Positions 7,865 through 16,032 of a stretch of 35,023 bases of DNA are shown piece after piece. Each line of letters begins with the position of its first letter. The stretch's first letter is position 1. Made by a program: the position numbers and the translations under genes. The notes under the pieces are model-generated. The model had not been told where the DNA came from, searched no databases, and worked only from the letters and a program-made list of their open reading frames with translations. Origin of the DNA: Clostridia bacterium. GTDB lineage: Bacteria > Bacillota > Clostridia > Christensenellales > CAG-138. The stretch is from NCBI GenBank assembly GCA_017514685.1, contig JAFWJN010000050.1:73836-108858 (forward strand), in the 5' to 3' direction.

Positions 7865-10522
7865 TTATTTTTCGATGAGCGCGGAAAGTTTGGAAAGAGC
7901 CTGATCGAATTCAGCACCGCTGAAGCAGTACTTCATGTCAAGATGTTCACCGCGGAGAGCACAGACCTCCTTGCTGATATCTTTGTTTTCCAGGATACAG
8001 GCAGCCATCAGCTCTGCCAGCCTGTCAAACTCTGCGTCGCCGAAGCCGAAGCGGGTCATTTCACTCATGCCCATGCGCAGTGCGCCGGATGCTGTGAACC
8101 CTTCCTCGTCCGGTATTGCCTGGTAATTGACGATGATATTGTTCTTTTCCAGACGTTCGGCAATTTCCGGTCCGGCACCGTAACCGACGCCTACAATGAC
8201 CTGATGGGTTTCGGTATAGTCGATAGAAGGATCGCCCTTTACATCCAGCCCCTGCGCCTTGAGCGCTTTGGCAAAATGCTTTGCGTTATGGATGATTGCC
8301 TTCTGGTATTCGTCCTTGAACTGATTCATTTCGTAGGCCGCCATGAGAAGACCGAGCTGAGTACCAAGATGATGGTTGGAAACGCTTCCGGGGAAGGCAC
8401 GCGTCTCAATGGTGTTCCACAGGCCGTATTTCAGGTCATCTTTTGTCCAGTTGGTACCGATAACGCCTCTCTGCGGACCGAAAAATGTCTTATGCGTCGA
8501 TCCGGTAACGATTTCCGCGCCTTCTTCGAAAGGCTTCTGGAAGGAATCGCCAATCAGGCCGAGAACGTGAGCCATGTCATACATGATCGTGGTCGGAATG
8601 GCCTGCTCGTCTACAAATTTACGGATTTCGGCAACCGGTTCCTTGTGCAGGACCATGCTCTTACCGAAAATGATCAGTTCCGGACGGTACTCGGCAATCA
8701 CCTTTTTCGTCTCTTCCACGTCAATTTTGAACATATTGTCTTTGCAGACGGGGAAATTGACTACGGCGCTGCGCTCCGTAACGGGATCGACTGCGATATA
8801 GTCGTGAAGGGCGCCCATAGGCTGGGCCGACAGATGCCCGCCTTTGATAATATGGTTGTTCAGGACATATCCGAGACGTGCGGGGGTATTCTTCCGGTCA
8901 AGACGGTTTTTCCAGTCCATCAGAGCGGAAAATACTGCCATGTTGGACATCTGGCCTGAGATCACCCTGGTTTCAACTTCCGTGCAGCCAAAGTAACGCC
9001 GCATCTCCTGAACAAGAAGCTGTTCCACGCGGTCAATGAATTTGGTTCCCTGATAATAGAACACATCCGCATCATAGAAGGATTTGATCTTCTTGTGCTC
9101 CGCATAGCGGAAAGAAGGATCGCTTGCGCAAAGTAGCTGCACGGCTTTGCTGGGCGTGTTTTCCGATGGAATCAGATTGATGCAGCAGCGCTGCCTCCAA
9201 AGATGGTTTTCAACGGCGGCAAACAGCAGAGAGACTGCTTTTCCGCTGTTGTCCCCCTCAGACTTTGCCGGCTCCGCTACTGCGAGCTTGTCGTACAGAA
9301 TGGGCCGCGCAAAAGGAGGAGCGTCCACACGCATATGATAGGGCGGAATTCCGGCTTTCACCCGCTTGCCGCGGATATCTACCATGACCTCGTCAAAGTC
9401 CAGCAGATCGCTGTCAAGATACGCCATGCCGATGGCTCGCTTGCCGGTGGTTTCCAGAATTTCCGTGGAGAGGCCTTCGCCTTCTGTTACATAATAAGGC
9501 ACCATGGTTCCGGAAGTGACAAAACCAACCAGTTTTTCTCCTTTGTATACAGGCATGCCGGCGCGCATGACGCCACGATCGAGCAGAGTGATGGGACGGA
9601 TGCGTCGGGGCAGGGCGGAAAGAGCGTCGGGGGCAAAGTCCCGGTTCAGAATGCGCCGGTTGGCGGCAGCCTGCTTTTCCAGAGGTTTCCGTCCGATATA
9701 GTTTCCTTTGTTTTCCGAGAAAGAAACGGCAAACCGCGCAAGGGACACGGCGAAGATCGGCATGGGCTTTCCTTCGGCATCGAGTCCCATTTCATGACCG
9801 TAAAGGGGCATTCCAGCTTCAAGGCGCAGAGTATCTCTGGCCCCGAGGCCGGCAGGCTTTGCTCCGAGTTCAAGCAGCCTGTCCCACAGCCAGCGCGCAT
9901 CTTCGGCTTTGATGAATACTTCATATCCGAGCGGTTCCCCAGTGTAGCCGGTCTTGGCAATCCATGCTTCATGCCCTTCCAGAGGAAGGATGTTCAGAGC
10001 GTTTTTGACAGGCTCGGTGACTGCTTCCCCTCCGGAAAGAATCGTAAGCAGATCACGGCTTTTCGGTCCCTGGACAGCGATGGAAGCATAATCTGCGCTG
10101 ATATTGGTGATCTTGACATCAAATGCCTTTGAGATGGGAAGAAGATGGGCAAGATCCTTTTCCGTATTGGCAGCGTTGACGACCAGAAGATACCAGTCCT
10201 GATAGAACCGGTACAGATAAGCATCGTCAACGGCGCTTCCGTCCTCCGCAGGGATGATACAGTACTGTGCCTGATTCAGATCCAGCGCCAGAACGTTGCT
10301 TGTGAGAACATGCTGCAGGAAAGCTACCGCGTCAGGCCCTTCCACGCGAAGTCTGCCCATGTGACTGACGTCAAACAAACTGCAGCTGTGCCGGGTGAAC
10401 AGATGTTCGGCAACAATCCCTTCCGGATACTGGATTGGCATTTCCCAACCGCCGAAATCTACCATGGTGGCACCTGCCGTCAGATGGGCATCATATAGTT
10501 GCGTCCTCTTAAGTTCGTTCAT
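7865..10522 (-). CDS. GcvT aminomethyltransferase fused to serine hydroxymethyltransferase
   Basis: A single open frame of 885 residues contains two complete enzymes. Residues 1 to about 410 are glycine cleavage T protein: VDFGGWEMPIQY, the substrate-site Asp pair 99-100 in GSAVDDAYLY, VVNAANTEKD, KTGYTGEPLGYEVF, and GLGARDTLRLEAGMPLYGHE at 225-244. After a short linker rich in Ala, Glu and Ser (about 411-430), residues 431-885 are a serine hydroxymethyltransferase: INLIPSEN at 448-455, GGHLSAQ at 561-567, the cofactor-ring Asp and His of YDMAH (D649, H652) and the PLP lysine K678 in STHKTF. T protein releases 5,10-methylene-THF and SHMT combines it with glycine to form serine, so the fusion would couple successive reactions. 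The SHMT half is divergent from E. coli GlyA in sequence. AAGGAGG lies 6 nt before the ATG, and the gene is first after the glycine riboswitch. Confidence 0.95.
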   Translation of the reverse strand: MNELKRTQLYDAHLTAGATMVDFGGWEMPIQYPEGIVAEHLFTRHSCSLFDVSHMGRLRVEGPDAVAFLQHVLTSNVLALDLNQAQYCIIPAEDGSAVDDAYLYRFYQDWYLLVVNAANTEKDLAHLLPISKAFDVKITNISADYASIAVQGPKSRDLLTILSGGEAVTEPVKNALNILPLEGHEAWIAKTGYTGEPLGYEVFIKAEDARWLWDRLLELGAKPAGLGARDTLRLEAGMPLYGHEMGLDAEGKPMPIFAVSLARFAVSFSENKGNYIGRKPLEKQAAANRRILNRDFAPDALSALPRRIRPITLLDRGVMRAGMPVYKGEKLVGFVTSGTMVPYYVTEGEGLSTEILETTGKRAIGMAYLDSDLLDFDEVMVDIRGKRVKAGIPPYHMRVDAPPFARPILYDKLAVAEPAKSEGDNSGKAVSLLFAAVENHLWRQRCCINLIPSENTPSKAVQLLCASDPSFRYAEHKKIKSFYDADVFYYQGTKFIDRVEQLLVQEMRRYFGCTEVETRVISGQMSNMAVFSALMDWKNRLDRKNTPARLGYVLNNHIIKGGHLSAQPMGALHDYIAVDPVTERSAVVNFPVCKDNMFKIDVEETKKVIAEYRPELIIFGKSMVLHKEPVAEIRKFVDEQAIPTTIMYDMAHVLGLIGDSFQKPFEEGAEIVTGSTHKTFFGPQRGVIGTNWTKDDLKYGLWNTIETRAFPGSVSNHHLGTQLGLLMAAYEMNQFKDEYQKAIIHNAKHFAKALKAQGLDVKGDPSIDYTETHQVIVGVGYGAGPEIAERLEKNNIIVNYQAIPDEEGFTASGALRMGMSEMTRFGFGDAEFDRLAELMAACILENKDISKEVCALRGEHLDMKYCFSGAEFDQALSKLSALIEK

Positions 10523-10563
10523 GAAAAACCTCCTTTATGCTTCAATTGTCATATAGAATACAG

Positions 10564-10603
10564 AAAAAGGCGCTAACTGCCCCTGTGAGCATGCCGCGCC
10601 TCC
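10564..10603 (-). terminator. Riboswitch-controlled terminator before the glycine operon
   Basis: On the minus strand GGAGGCGC (plus 10603-10596) can pair with GCGCCTTT (10573-10566), using two G-U pairs, and the 3' arm runs into a T tract. The upper stem is long and irregular. The first bases of the 5' arm also form the closing helix of the second glycine aptamer, so the two structures exclude each other. This is the layout expected of a transcriptional ON switch. Confidence 0.65.
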
Positions 10604-10785
10604 GTTCTTTGCCTGAGAGATTCCCAAAGACAGGATCCGTTCCTGCCCGGTTGCACCTTCGGCACGGGAAAACTCCCGTTTTCCGGAGCTTCGTACTGGC
10701 CCGATCCTTTTGCCTGAGAGTTTGTTGCTTATCCCCTTCGGCTCCGCTGCAAAGCGGTCTCTCCCGGGGCCGATCTTCCGAAGCT
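10585..10785 (-). promoter_or_regulatory. Tandem glycine riboswitch
   Basis: Two glycine aptamers lie head to tail in the leader of the glycine operon. On the minus strand each has the conserved CTCTCAGGCAAA (plus positions 10611-10619 and 10712-10720, 101 nt apart) and an upstream GCCGAAGG (10656-10663 and 10735-10742). Aptamer 1 starts with GGGAGAG and is closed by GGCCC/GGGCC; aptamer 2 is closed by CTCCG (10684-10688) pairing with CGGAG (10600-10604). The operon starts 62 nt downstream. Known glycine riboswitches before gcvT operons turn expression on when glycine is abundant, and the terminator overlap seen here agrees with that. Confidence 0.95.
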
Positions 10786-10807
10786 TGTGAACTTTTTCCT
10801 ATTCATT

Positions 10808-10837
10808 ACGCTACCACGCAAAAGGCGGTTTTGTCAA
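10808..10837 (-). promoter_or_regulatory. Probable promoter of the glycine riboswitch-gcv operon
   Basis: A perfect -35 TTGACA (10837-10832) is followed after 18 nt by TAGCGT (10813-10808), a weak -10 helped by an upstream TG (TGGTAGCGT). The start of transcription would fall about 15-20 nt before the first riboswitch helix. The -10 match is poor, so the exact position is uncertain. Confidence 0.5.
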
Positions 10838-10976
10838 GAAATTCTCATCAAAACAAAGGACTTTTTCTCGTGCGGAAAACATCTGTAGCCGGAATGCAAC
10901 AAAAAAGCATATTTTTTGAAAACACCGAAAAAACAAGGTTTCCAAATCCCCTTTTTTCTGCTATCATATACCGTGT

Positions 10977-10982
10977 TATAAT
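10977..10982 (+). promoter_or_regulatory. Extended -10 promoter of the PBP-murG operon
   Basis: TGTTATAAT gives a perfect -10 hexamer with an extended TG one base upstream. The -35 region (around 10954-10959) is only a T-rich stretch. It lies 85 nt before the start of the penicillin-binding protein gene and is divergent from the glycine operon promoter; the stretch between the two (10838-10976) shows nothing else I can name. Confidence 0.55.
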
Positions 10983-11066
10983 TTACATATCTATGGCCAT
11001 TGCTCCGTGGAGGGAATCGGACGGAATAATATCGTTCCCGCGGAGAGGCTGCTTTGGGAGAAAAGA

Positions 11067-13361
11067 TTGAAAAAACTGCTCTGCATCTGCATATGCCTTC
11101 TTACCCTTGCCGGGAGCGTGCTCCAGTACGGCTGTTCCGGCGCGCACCGGGGAGGAACGGAGATGTGCGTCAAATTCCTGGAATACGTCAACGAAGGTGC
11201 CTACGGAGCGGCATTTGATCTGATTTCAGACTCGCTGAAAAACAAAACCGGAGAAGCGACACAAGGCGCTGCGGCAATGATCTCCTATCAGGAATTTGTG
11301 GAAAAATACAACTCGATTTTCGACGCGGTCGGTGTTGACGGGATCTCGTACGAGATCACTTCTTCCGCGGAAGGTTCCGTAACTGCGGCAGTCGGATATG
11401 TCCTGACTTATCACACGGAAAAGGCGGGCGATCTGACCAATGAATATACGATCAATGCCAGATATGAAAACAAGAAATGGGGAGTGCAGTGGTCGCCTGC
11501 TCTGATCTTCCCTCAGCTGCAGTGGGGCGATAAACTTCTTCTGGGTGTCAATTATCCAAAGCGTGGGGAAATCTTTGATGCTCAAGGCGAACTGCTGGTC
11601 AAAAATATCGATCCGGTAGCAATTTTCTGCGTACCGAGCAGCATAAAGTCTCCGCAAACCTTTATGGAACAGGTTCTGGCAATTTCCGAACTGCAGCCCC
11701 GCGGCTCTCTTTATCAGGACTGGTACGGCATCGTGCAAAACGCGTCCACCAGCAAAAACTCGTCTGTTGTTCTGACGAGATTGTATCCGGACCAGCTGGA
11801 TGAACAGCTGGAAAACCGGATTCTTGCAGTGGAAGGGCTCGGTATCGACCGAAGCGGAAGTTTGACAAGTACCCGGTTCCGGGCGTATCCATTCGGAAGA
11901 TCGGCTTCTCATGTTTTAGGTTTTGCATCTGTCATTTGGAAAGAAGACCTGGAAAAGTTTGAAGAAGAAGGCAATGAACTGTATGACGGCGACAGCTGGC
12001 TGGGATACTCCGGACTGGAACAGCAGTATGAAGAGATTCTAAGAGGAACGAAGGGCAGTTACGCCTATATTCAAGGCGCGGACGGAACGAACCGCATGAC
12101 TCTTTATAATATCCCTGCTGTCGACGGAGAGGACCTCCATCTGACGCTGGACATGCGGCTGCAGAAACGCGTTGAGAAAGTTGTGGAAACCGTTGTATAT
12201 GATCCAAGTGTATCCGGAACGGTTATCATGATGGAGCCGAGAACCGGTGCGGTTCAGGCAATGTATTCTTTCCCCGATTATGATGCGGAATCATTCAGCA
12301 GAGGTACCGTCGGATCCGTGGAATGGGCCAGAATGGAAAAAGACCCTCAGACGCCGATGTTGAACCGCGCCATACAGGGCTTGTACGCACCCGGGTCGAC
12401 GTTTAAAACCCTGACTGCGCTAGCATCGCTGGAAACCGGAACGCTGACAAAAGACGATGAATTCCCAAGCACCGAATATATTAAGCTGGGAGCGGAAAGG
12501 GGATCCAGCGGAGATCTTAAGGACAGCTGGTATGTCACAAGGGGAGAATGGGCCTGGACGGGAGTGGAGAAAGTCAACCGGACAGGTAATTCCAATCGTC
12601 ACACTCCGATGAATATGACCTCGAGTATCATTGATTCGGACAATATATTCTTCTCCTGGGCAGCGATGAAAATGGGATGGAGCAAATTCAAATCCTATTT
12701 GTCCTATGTAGGAATCGGAGAAACGGTTCCGTTTGACATTATTACGGACAGTAAGTCGCAGATCAAAAAAGAAGACAGTGATGAAACATGGGATCTGCTG
12801 GCAATGTCAGGCTATGGTCAGGGAGAAATTCTGGTAACTCCGCTGCAAATGGCAACTTATATCGCGGGGATTCACAATGACGGACAGGCCATGATTCCTT
12901 ATATCGTGGATTCCACCTGGCAGGCAAAAGGAACTTCATATATCAAGACCAGTCAGCATGAGGTTGGCGTCTGGAAGACGATCTGTTCCAAGAAGAACGC
13001 GGATGATCTGGAACTTATGATGCAGGGTGTATGCGCGTTGCCGGAAGAAAAGGGCGGCACAGCAAAATATCTGGGCGTCCGGAGAACGTACCGGATTGCG
13101 GGGAAGACCGGAACGGCGGAAATCGGAACGGACAAAAGCAAGGAACTCGCGTGGTTTATCGGATTCCGGTCCTGCTATAAAGACACCGGGGAAGATGTAA
13201 AAGAGGAAGAACAGAGACTGGTGCTGGTCATGCTGGAGATCGACATGAAGAATCAGCCGGATGAATATACTCTGATGAAATTCAAGATTGCGAGAGAACT
13301 TTTAAAGGATGATAATCTGACAAAACCGGGACTTACGGAGTCATCGATCACTTCCGGCTGA
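11067..13361 (+). CDS. Penicillin-binding transpeptidase, MecA/PBP3-like (class B)
   Basis: This 764-residue protein cross-links peptidoglycan outside the membrane. It has a short hydrophobic N terminus (KKLLCICICLLTLAGSVLQYGC) that may be a lipoprotein signal with Cys23, although QYGC is a poor lipobox. Next comes an NTF2-like MecA N domain (about 30-145), then a PBP dimerisation region (RGEIFDAQGE near 166) and the transpeptidase with serine in STFK (444-447), SDN (524-526) and KTGT (680-683). All three active-site motifs are intact. The start is set at TTG 11067 because GGGAG lies 6 nt upstream and it places the signal sequence at the terminus; a GTG at 11007 has no ribosome binding site. 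The family includes low-affinity PBPs such as MecA and B. subtilis PBP3, but resistance cannot be inferred from this sequence. murG follows after 88 nt. Confidence 0.92.
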   Translation: MKKLLCICICLLTLAGSVLQYGCSGAHRGGTEMCVKFLEYVNEGAYGAAFDLISDSLKNKTGEATQGAAAMISYQEFVEKYNSIFDAVGVDGISYEITSSAEGSVTAAVGYVLTYHTEKAGDLTNEYTINARYENKKWGVQWSPALIFPQLQWGDKLLLGVNYPKRGEIFDAQGELLVKNIDPVAIFCVPSSIKSPQTFMEQVLAISELQPRGSLYQDWYGIVQNASTSKNSSVVLTRLYPDQLDEQLENRILAVEGLGIDRSGSLTSTRFRAYPFGRSASHVLGFASVIWKEDLEKFEEEGNELYDGDSWLGYSGLEQQYEEILRGTKGSYAYIQGADGTNRMTLYNIPAVDGEDLHLTLDMRLQKRVEKVVETVVYDPSVSGTVIMMEPRTGAVQAMYSFPDYDAESFSRGTVGSVEWARMEKDPQTPMLNRAIQGLYAPGSTFKTLTALASLETGTLTKDDEFPSTEYIKLGAERGSSGDLKDSWYVTRGEWAWTGVEKVNRTGNSNRHTPMNMTSSIIDSDNIFFSWAAMKMGWSKFKSYLSYVGIGETVPFDIITDSKSQIKKEDSDETWDLLAMSGYGQGEILVTPLQMATYIAGIHNDGQAMIPYIVDSTWQAKGTSYIKTSQHEVGVWKTICSKKNADDLELMMQGVCALPEEKGGTAKYLGVRRTYRIAGKTGTAEIGTDKSKELAWFIGFRSCYKDTGEDVKEEEQRLVLVMLEIDMKNQPDEYTLMKFKIARELLKDDNLTKPGLTESSITSG

Positions 13362-13398
13362 ATCCGGACCGTCAATGGAGTTTAAGACTGCTTTTCGG

Positions 13399-13426
13399 GC
13401 ACACAGCATATTTTGATGCTGTGTGC
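13399..13426 (+). other. Strong hairpin between the PBP gene and murG
   Basis: An 11-bp perfect stem, GCACACAGCAT / ATGCTGTGTGC, with a 6-nt loop ATTTTG lies 37 nt after the PBP stop and ends 23 nt before the murG ATG. No T tract follows, so it is not an ordinary terminator. It may be a processing or stability element that sets different levels of the two proteins; that is inference. Confidence 0.7.
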
Positions 13427-13449
13427 GCAGAATGTATGGGGGAGAAAAA

Positions 13450-14514
13450 ATGAAAAAAATCGTATTTACCGGAGGAGGAACGGCGGGACATGCCACTCCG
13501 AACATCGCCCTGATGGAAAAATTGGACCGGAATGAATGGGAAGTGCATTATATCGGAACGGCGGACGGCGTGGAGAAGCAGATCGTCGGCAGCCGGGATG
13601 ATGTGATCTACCATGAAATCGCATGGGGAAAGCTCCGCCGTTATTTCGACTGGCGGAATTTTACGGATCCCTTCCGAGTGATCAAAGGGTATTTTCAGTC
13701 CAGAAAGATTCTGAAAGAGCTCAAGCCTGCAGTTTTGTTTTCCAAAGGCGGTTTTGTATCTGTTCCGGTTGTTGCTGCGGCAAAGGGGAAATGTCCGGTA
13801 ATCGCGCATGAATCGGATTATACGCCGGGACTTGCGAATCGGCTGGCAGCCGGCTTTGCGACAAAGATATGCGTTTCTTTTTCAGACACCGTAAAATATG
13901 TGCCGAAAGGAAAGGGCGTTCATACCGGAACGCCGATCCGTCCGGAACTGTATCGGGGGAGCAGAGAAAAAGGACTCGCTTTTACGGGCTTTTCAGGAGA
14001 AAAACCTGTTCTTCTCATGATGGGCGGAAGCCTCGGTGCGCAGGCGGTCAACGATGCGCTTCGTGAAGCGCTGCCTGTTTTATTGCCGGTTTTTGACATC
14101 GTTCATCTTTGCGGAAAAGGCAAGATGGAAAAGGAACTGGATCTGAAAGGCTATGTGCAGTACGAATATATCAATGAAGAACTGCCGGACCTGCTGGCAA
14201 TGGCTGACATTATCCTGTCGCGTGCGGGCGCAAACGCTGTCTTTGAACTGCTTGCGTTAAGAAAACCGATGCTTCTGGTTCCTCTGACGGCAAAGTCTAC
14301 AAGAGGCGACCAGCTTTTGAACGCAGAATATTTCGAGAGGAACGGATATGCAAAGATTCTGCTTCAGCAGAATCTTACGCCGGTTACATTGTCCGAGGCA
14401 TTGAATGATCTGTATAAGGACAGGGAAAAATATCAAAGGGCTATGGAAACCGCGGAGAATGTCGACGGTACACAGCCGATTTTAAATATCATACTGCAGG
14501 CGGCCGGCGAATGA
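13450..14514 (+). CDS. murG: UDP-GlcNAc:lipid I GlcNAc transferase MurG
   Basis: MurG (354 residues) adds GlcNAc to lipid I on the inner face of the membrane to make lipid II, the substrate used by penicillin-binding proteins. The N-terminal motif GGGTAGHATPNIAL replaces the more usual GGGTGGH form, as in one clade of Firmicute MurG proteins. The acceptor-side EKQIV and HESDYTPGLANRLA segments, MMGGSLGAQAVN in the second domain, and the donor-binding LSRAGANAVFELLALRKPMLLVPL are all present. The start is the ATG at 13450, 6 nt after GGGGGAG; an upstream in-frame GTG at 13423 lies inside the hairpin. The gene is not in a classical dcw cluster but follows a transpeptidase gene. Its end overlaps the next gene by 4 nt. 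Confidence 0.93.
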   Translation: MKKIVFTGGGTAGHATPNIALMEKLDRNEWEVHYIGTADGVEKQIVGSRDDVIYHEIAWGKLRRYFDWRNFTDPFRVIKGYFQSRKILKELKPAVLFSKGGFVSVPVVAAAKGKCPVIAHESDYTPGLANRLAAGFATKICVSFSDTVKYVPKGKGVHTGTPIRPELYRGSREKGLAFTGFSGEKPVLLMMGGSLGAQAVNDALREALPVLLPVFDIVHLCGKGKMEKELDLKGYVQYEYINEELPDLLAMADIILSRAGANAVFELLALRKPMLLVPLTAKSTRGDQLLNAEYFERNGYAKILLQQNLTPVTLSEALNDLYKDREKYQRAMETAENVDGTQPILNIILQAAGE

Positions 14515-15917
14515 TCAGAGAGCTTGTCCGCGATCTGCTGGAAGAATCTCCGGGAGAAGCGCTGTCTGCGCTTTGCTCTCTGGCTAAGACGAAACAAGGG
14601 AAAGCCGAGATCGAAAAAGAACTCGGAGGGAGAGAACCCTTGTATCGTCTTCTGAAAAGTGATTCAGCAAAGGTCCGAAAAAATACATACCGGCTTCTTG
14701 GAGCGTTGGGAGATCAAAACGATATCTCAGCGCTATCGGAAGCATTGCAAACGGAGGAAACGCTGTTCGCCGTTCCGAGTCTGCTGCTTGCTCTCGGAAG
14801 TCTTCAGACGGAAGAGACGCTCCGATCTTATCAGATTCCGGTCTCGGAGAATGCGGAACAGGATAAGCATATTGCATCGATTACCGCTGCATATGAAAAA
14901 GCAATGGGACAGTTTTCTTCCGAAACAAAACGCTGCAGAGAGCGCCTGGAAGCAAAAAGGGAGATCCTGTGCTTTGCGCCAAAGGGCTTTTTGCAGGTTT
15001 TGAAAAACGAACTGGAAGAACTCGGATTCTCTGCTTCCATTCGAAAGAATGCCGTGAGTGTTGTTACGGATGATATTGCCGGAATCTATCGCGCAGATTG
15101 CATGACGGAAGCGCTGTTGCCTTTGGCGGAGGAAGTGCCTTTAAACGCGGCATCGATTGCCAGTGCAGCCGGTAATTGCATCGGATCGAGATACCGGATT
15201 GAACTGAGAGGTTATTTGAAAGACCGCGCAAAGTTTATTGAGCAGCTGAAGATTCGTCTCGGCGGAACGAACAGTACATCCAACTATGACTGCGAGCTGA
15301 GAATCGAATGTCGGAATACCACGGCAGATCTTTACTGGAAATTATGGGATGTTCCGGACGCACGATATCCGTGGAGAAGCGGAACAATACCGGCGTCGAT
15401 CCATCCGGCGACAGCGTCGGCAATCGCACGATATGCAGAACAGTATACATCAGGGAAAGAGATACGGTGCATGGATCCGTTCTGCGGAAGCGGTTCACTG
15501 CTGTTTTGCATTGAAAAAGTTTGCCGGTGCAAAAGCCTTATCGGCGTTGACAAAAGCGGGAAAGCTGTCGAAATTGCCCGCAAAAATGCGAAAACAGGGG
15601 AAAGCCGGGTAAGGTTTGTTTGCAGGGATATTCTTCAGTTTACGGCAAAACAGGGCGCGAATCTGATCGTTTCGAACATGCCTTTCGGAAACAGAGTCGG
15701 GAGTCACAGCGGAAATGAAAAACTGTACGCTGCTTTTGTCAGAAAACTGCCCTACCTGCTTGCAGATAACGGAACGGCTGTTCTGTACACGGCGGAAGGC
15801 AAACTGCTTGAGCGGCTGATTCGCTCAGACAATCGCCTGAAACTGCTGGAATCTTTCCGGACGGAAGCCGGAGGACTCAGCCCATGGGTGTTTGCAGTAA
15901 AGAACACGGCAGACTGA
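14511..15917 (+). CDS. HEAT-like repeat / RNA methyltransferase-like protein
   Basis: The 468-residue product looks like a two-part protein. About residues 40-105 form helical HEAT-type units (PLYRLLKSDSAKVRKNTYRLLGALG, then LSEALQTEETLFAVPSLLLALGSL). The C-terminal half resembles the UPF0020/RlmL/TrmN type of SAM-dependent methyltransferases: the linker RSGTIPASIHPATASAIARYA, motif I MDPFCGSGSL at 321-330, an acidic GVDKS after motif I, and a motif IV SNMPFG at 388-393 in place of the commoner NPPYG. That family modifies guanine or adenine in rRNA or tRNA. The middle (about 150-280) may act as an RNA-binding module but I cannot call it THUMP by eye. It starts in an ATGA overlap with murG. 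The target is unknown. Confidence 0.75.
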   Translation: MIRELVRDLLEESPGEALSALCSLAKTKQGKAEIEKELGGREPLYRLLKSDSAKVRKNTYRLLGALGDQNDISALSEALQTEETLFAVPSLLLALGSLQTEETLRSYQIPVSENAEQDKHIASITAAYEKAMGQFSSETKRCRERLEAKREILCFAPKGFLQVLKNELEELGFSASIRKNAVSVVTDDIAGIYRADCMTEALLPLAEEVPLNAASIASAAGNCIGSRYRIELRGYLKDRAKFIEQLKIRLGGTNSTSNYDCELRIECRNTTADLYWKLWDVPDARYPWRSGTIPASIHPATASAIARYAEQYTSGKEIRCMDPFCGSGSLLFCIEKVCRCKSLIGVDKSGKAVEIARKNAKTGESRVRFVCRDILQFTAKQGANLIVSNMPFGNRVGSHSGNEKLYAAFVRKLPYLLADNGTAVLYTAEGKLLERLIRSDNRLKLLESFRTEAGGLSPWVFAVKNTAD

Positions 15918-15963
15918 CAGAAGGTAAAACAAAGCGGAAAGAATAGAACCAAAGAGACACGCC

Positions 15964-15992
15964 TTTTCAGGGGCTGATGGTTATGCTATACT
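15964..15992 (+). promoter_or_regulatory. Promoter of the DUF4003-metG-tatD operon
   Basis: TTTTCA (15964-15969), a 17-nt spacer and TATACT (15987-15992) with an extended TG (TGCTATACT) precede the DUF4003 gene by 40 nt. The 115-nt gap from the upstream methyltransferase gene shows no convincing terminator, so read-through may also occur. Confidence 0.6.
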
Positions 15993-16032
15993 ATAAAAAA
16001 CATTTTCACTGATTTGTTGAGGAGTAAAAACA

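Noticed and set aside
7793-8959. Open frame of 388 codons on the plus strand
   Set aside because: It is antisense to gcvH and to the SHMT half of the fusion gene and shows no family motif.
10537-11070. Open frame of 177 codons on the plus strand
   Set aside because: It reads antisense through the glycine riboswitch and across the divergent promoters, has no ribosome binding site and no recognisable protein pattern.
13423-13449. Longer MurG start at GTG 13423
   Set aside because: It lies in the 3' arm of the hairpin and lacks a ribosome binding site; ATG 13450 has GGGGGAG and the expected MKKIVFTGGG start.
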